A stretch of DNA of 32,585 nucleotides from Azospirillum endophyticum (lineage in GTDB: Bacteria > Pseudomonadota > Alphaproteobacteria > Azospirillales > Azospirillaceae): the NCBI RefSeq assembly GCF_016595245.1, contig NZ_JAENHM010000019.1, positions 281 through 32,865 of the forward strand. The letters run 5' to 3'. How positions within the stretch are numbered: the first letter of the stretch is position 1; each line of letters opens with the position of its first letter. Under the pieces are notes generated by a model. That model saw nothing but the letters and a program-made list of their open reading frames with translations. It was not told where the DNA came from and searched no databases. This document shows, piece after piece, positions 32,436-32,585 of the stretch. The position numbers and the translations under genes are program-made.

Positions 32436-32585
32436 GTCATCCCCGCGAAGGCGCTACGGGATGCACAGATCTCGCATCCGCGAAGAAAGCACAACCTCTG
32501 GTGGTAAATAGCCCTTCTCCCCTTGCGGGAGAAGGGTTGGGATGAGCAACTGTCTTGTTCATGGGTTGGCTGGAATGGCAGCCAG
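32436..32585. mobile_element. Second copy of the MITE in a REP palindrome, cut by the window end
   Basis: GTCATCCCCGCGAAGGC at 32436-32452 is the left half of a REP palindrome. The MITE left terminal repeat follows at 32453-32475, and 32436-32475 matches 28740-28779 at 39 of 40 positions. Beyond this the copy aligns better with the reverse of the first element (ATCTCGCATCCGCGAA and AATAGCCCTTC shared), so the two lie in opposite orientation. The centre carries a stronger hairpin CCCTTCTCCCC/GGGAGAAGGG (32512-32536). The right terminal repeat is not seen before the window ends, so the copy is longer or truncated. Confidence 0.75.

Overview
The window is high-GC DNA carrying a typical free-living alphaproteobacterial gene set. 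The mix of genes (DUF1489 protein, HCCA isomerase, membrane-anchored cytochrome c next to kdsB and pheA, PilZ protein, DUF29 protein, DUF4743-Nudix protein) points to Rhodospirillales, most likely Azospirillum or a close relative. This is inferred from gene content and codon style, not from a database match. I see no phage, plasmid replication genes, CRISPR array or full-length insertion sequence. Nearly all of the window is ordinary chromosome.

Layout, left to right. 1-3.9 kb: minus-strand genes for a DUF1489 protein, a K+-channel-like protein, an HCCA-isomerase-type thioredoxin-fold enzyme and an OmpR-family response regulator, then a small plus-strand ORF. 3.9-7.2 kb: a secreted DUF4139 protein converging on a secreted hypothetical protein and a hotdog thioesterase. 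7.3-9.8 kb: a thiazole-synthesis operon thiO-thiS-thiG on the minus strand, headed by a clear TPP riboswitch and interrupted by a 172-bp inverted-repeat element between thiS and thiG. 9.9-12.1 kb: the Mg2+ transporter mgtE with a long leader and a small membrane protein. 12.4-16 kb: a PAP2 phosphatase-like protein, tRNA-Leu(GAG), lipB, and two uncharacterised proteins. 15.7-19.1 kb: acylphosphatase overlapping an acyl-CoA ligase, then a serine beta-lactamase-like hydrolase. 19.3-21.2 kb: a PilZ protein and an FkbM methyltransferase. 21.3-26.3 kb: the conserved stress operon prkA-yeaH(DUF444)-spoVR. 27.2-28.7 kb: a single-domain response regulator divergent from a DUF4743/Nudix hydrolase. 29.1-32.4 kb: cytochrome c, kdsB, pheA and a DUF29 protein.

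How the genes work together. The thi genes make the thiazole half of thiamine under riboswitch control, with the conserved 3' end of the aptamer also serving as the thiO ribosome-binding site. The PrkA kinase, the VWA-like DUF444 protein and SpoVR form one transcription unit; strong hairpins lie in both intercistronic gaps and after the last gene. Most of the other genes are housekeeping functions (lipoate, Kdo activation, phenylalanine, Mg2+ uptake, fatty-acid activation).

The least expected structures are in the repeats. (1) A 144-bp MITE-like element with 23-bp terminal inverted repeats and an 8-bp target duplication sits inside a REP-type palindrome at about 28.8 kb, and a second copy is inserted at the same position of another REP palindrome at about 32.45 kb. 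(2) A short duplicated piece of the spoVR 3' end, in the same frame and with the stop at the same place, lies on the far side of the fkbM gene, so fkbM is bracketed by direct repeats.
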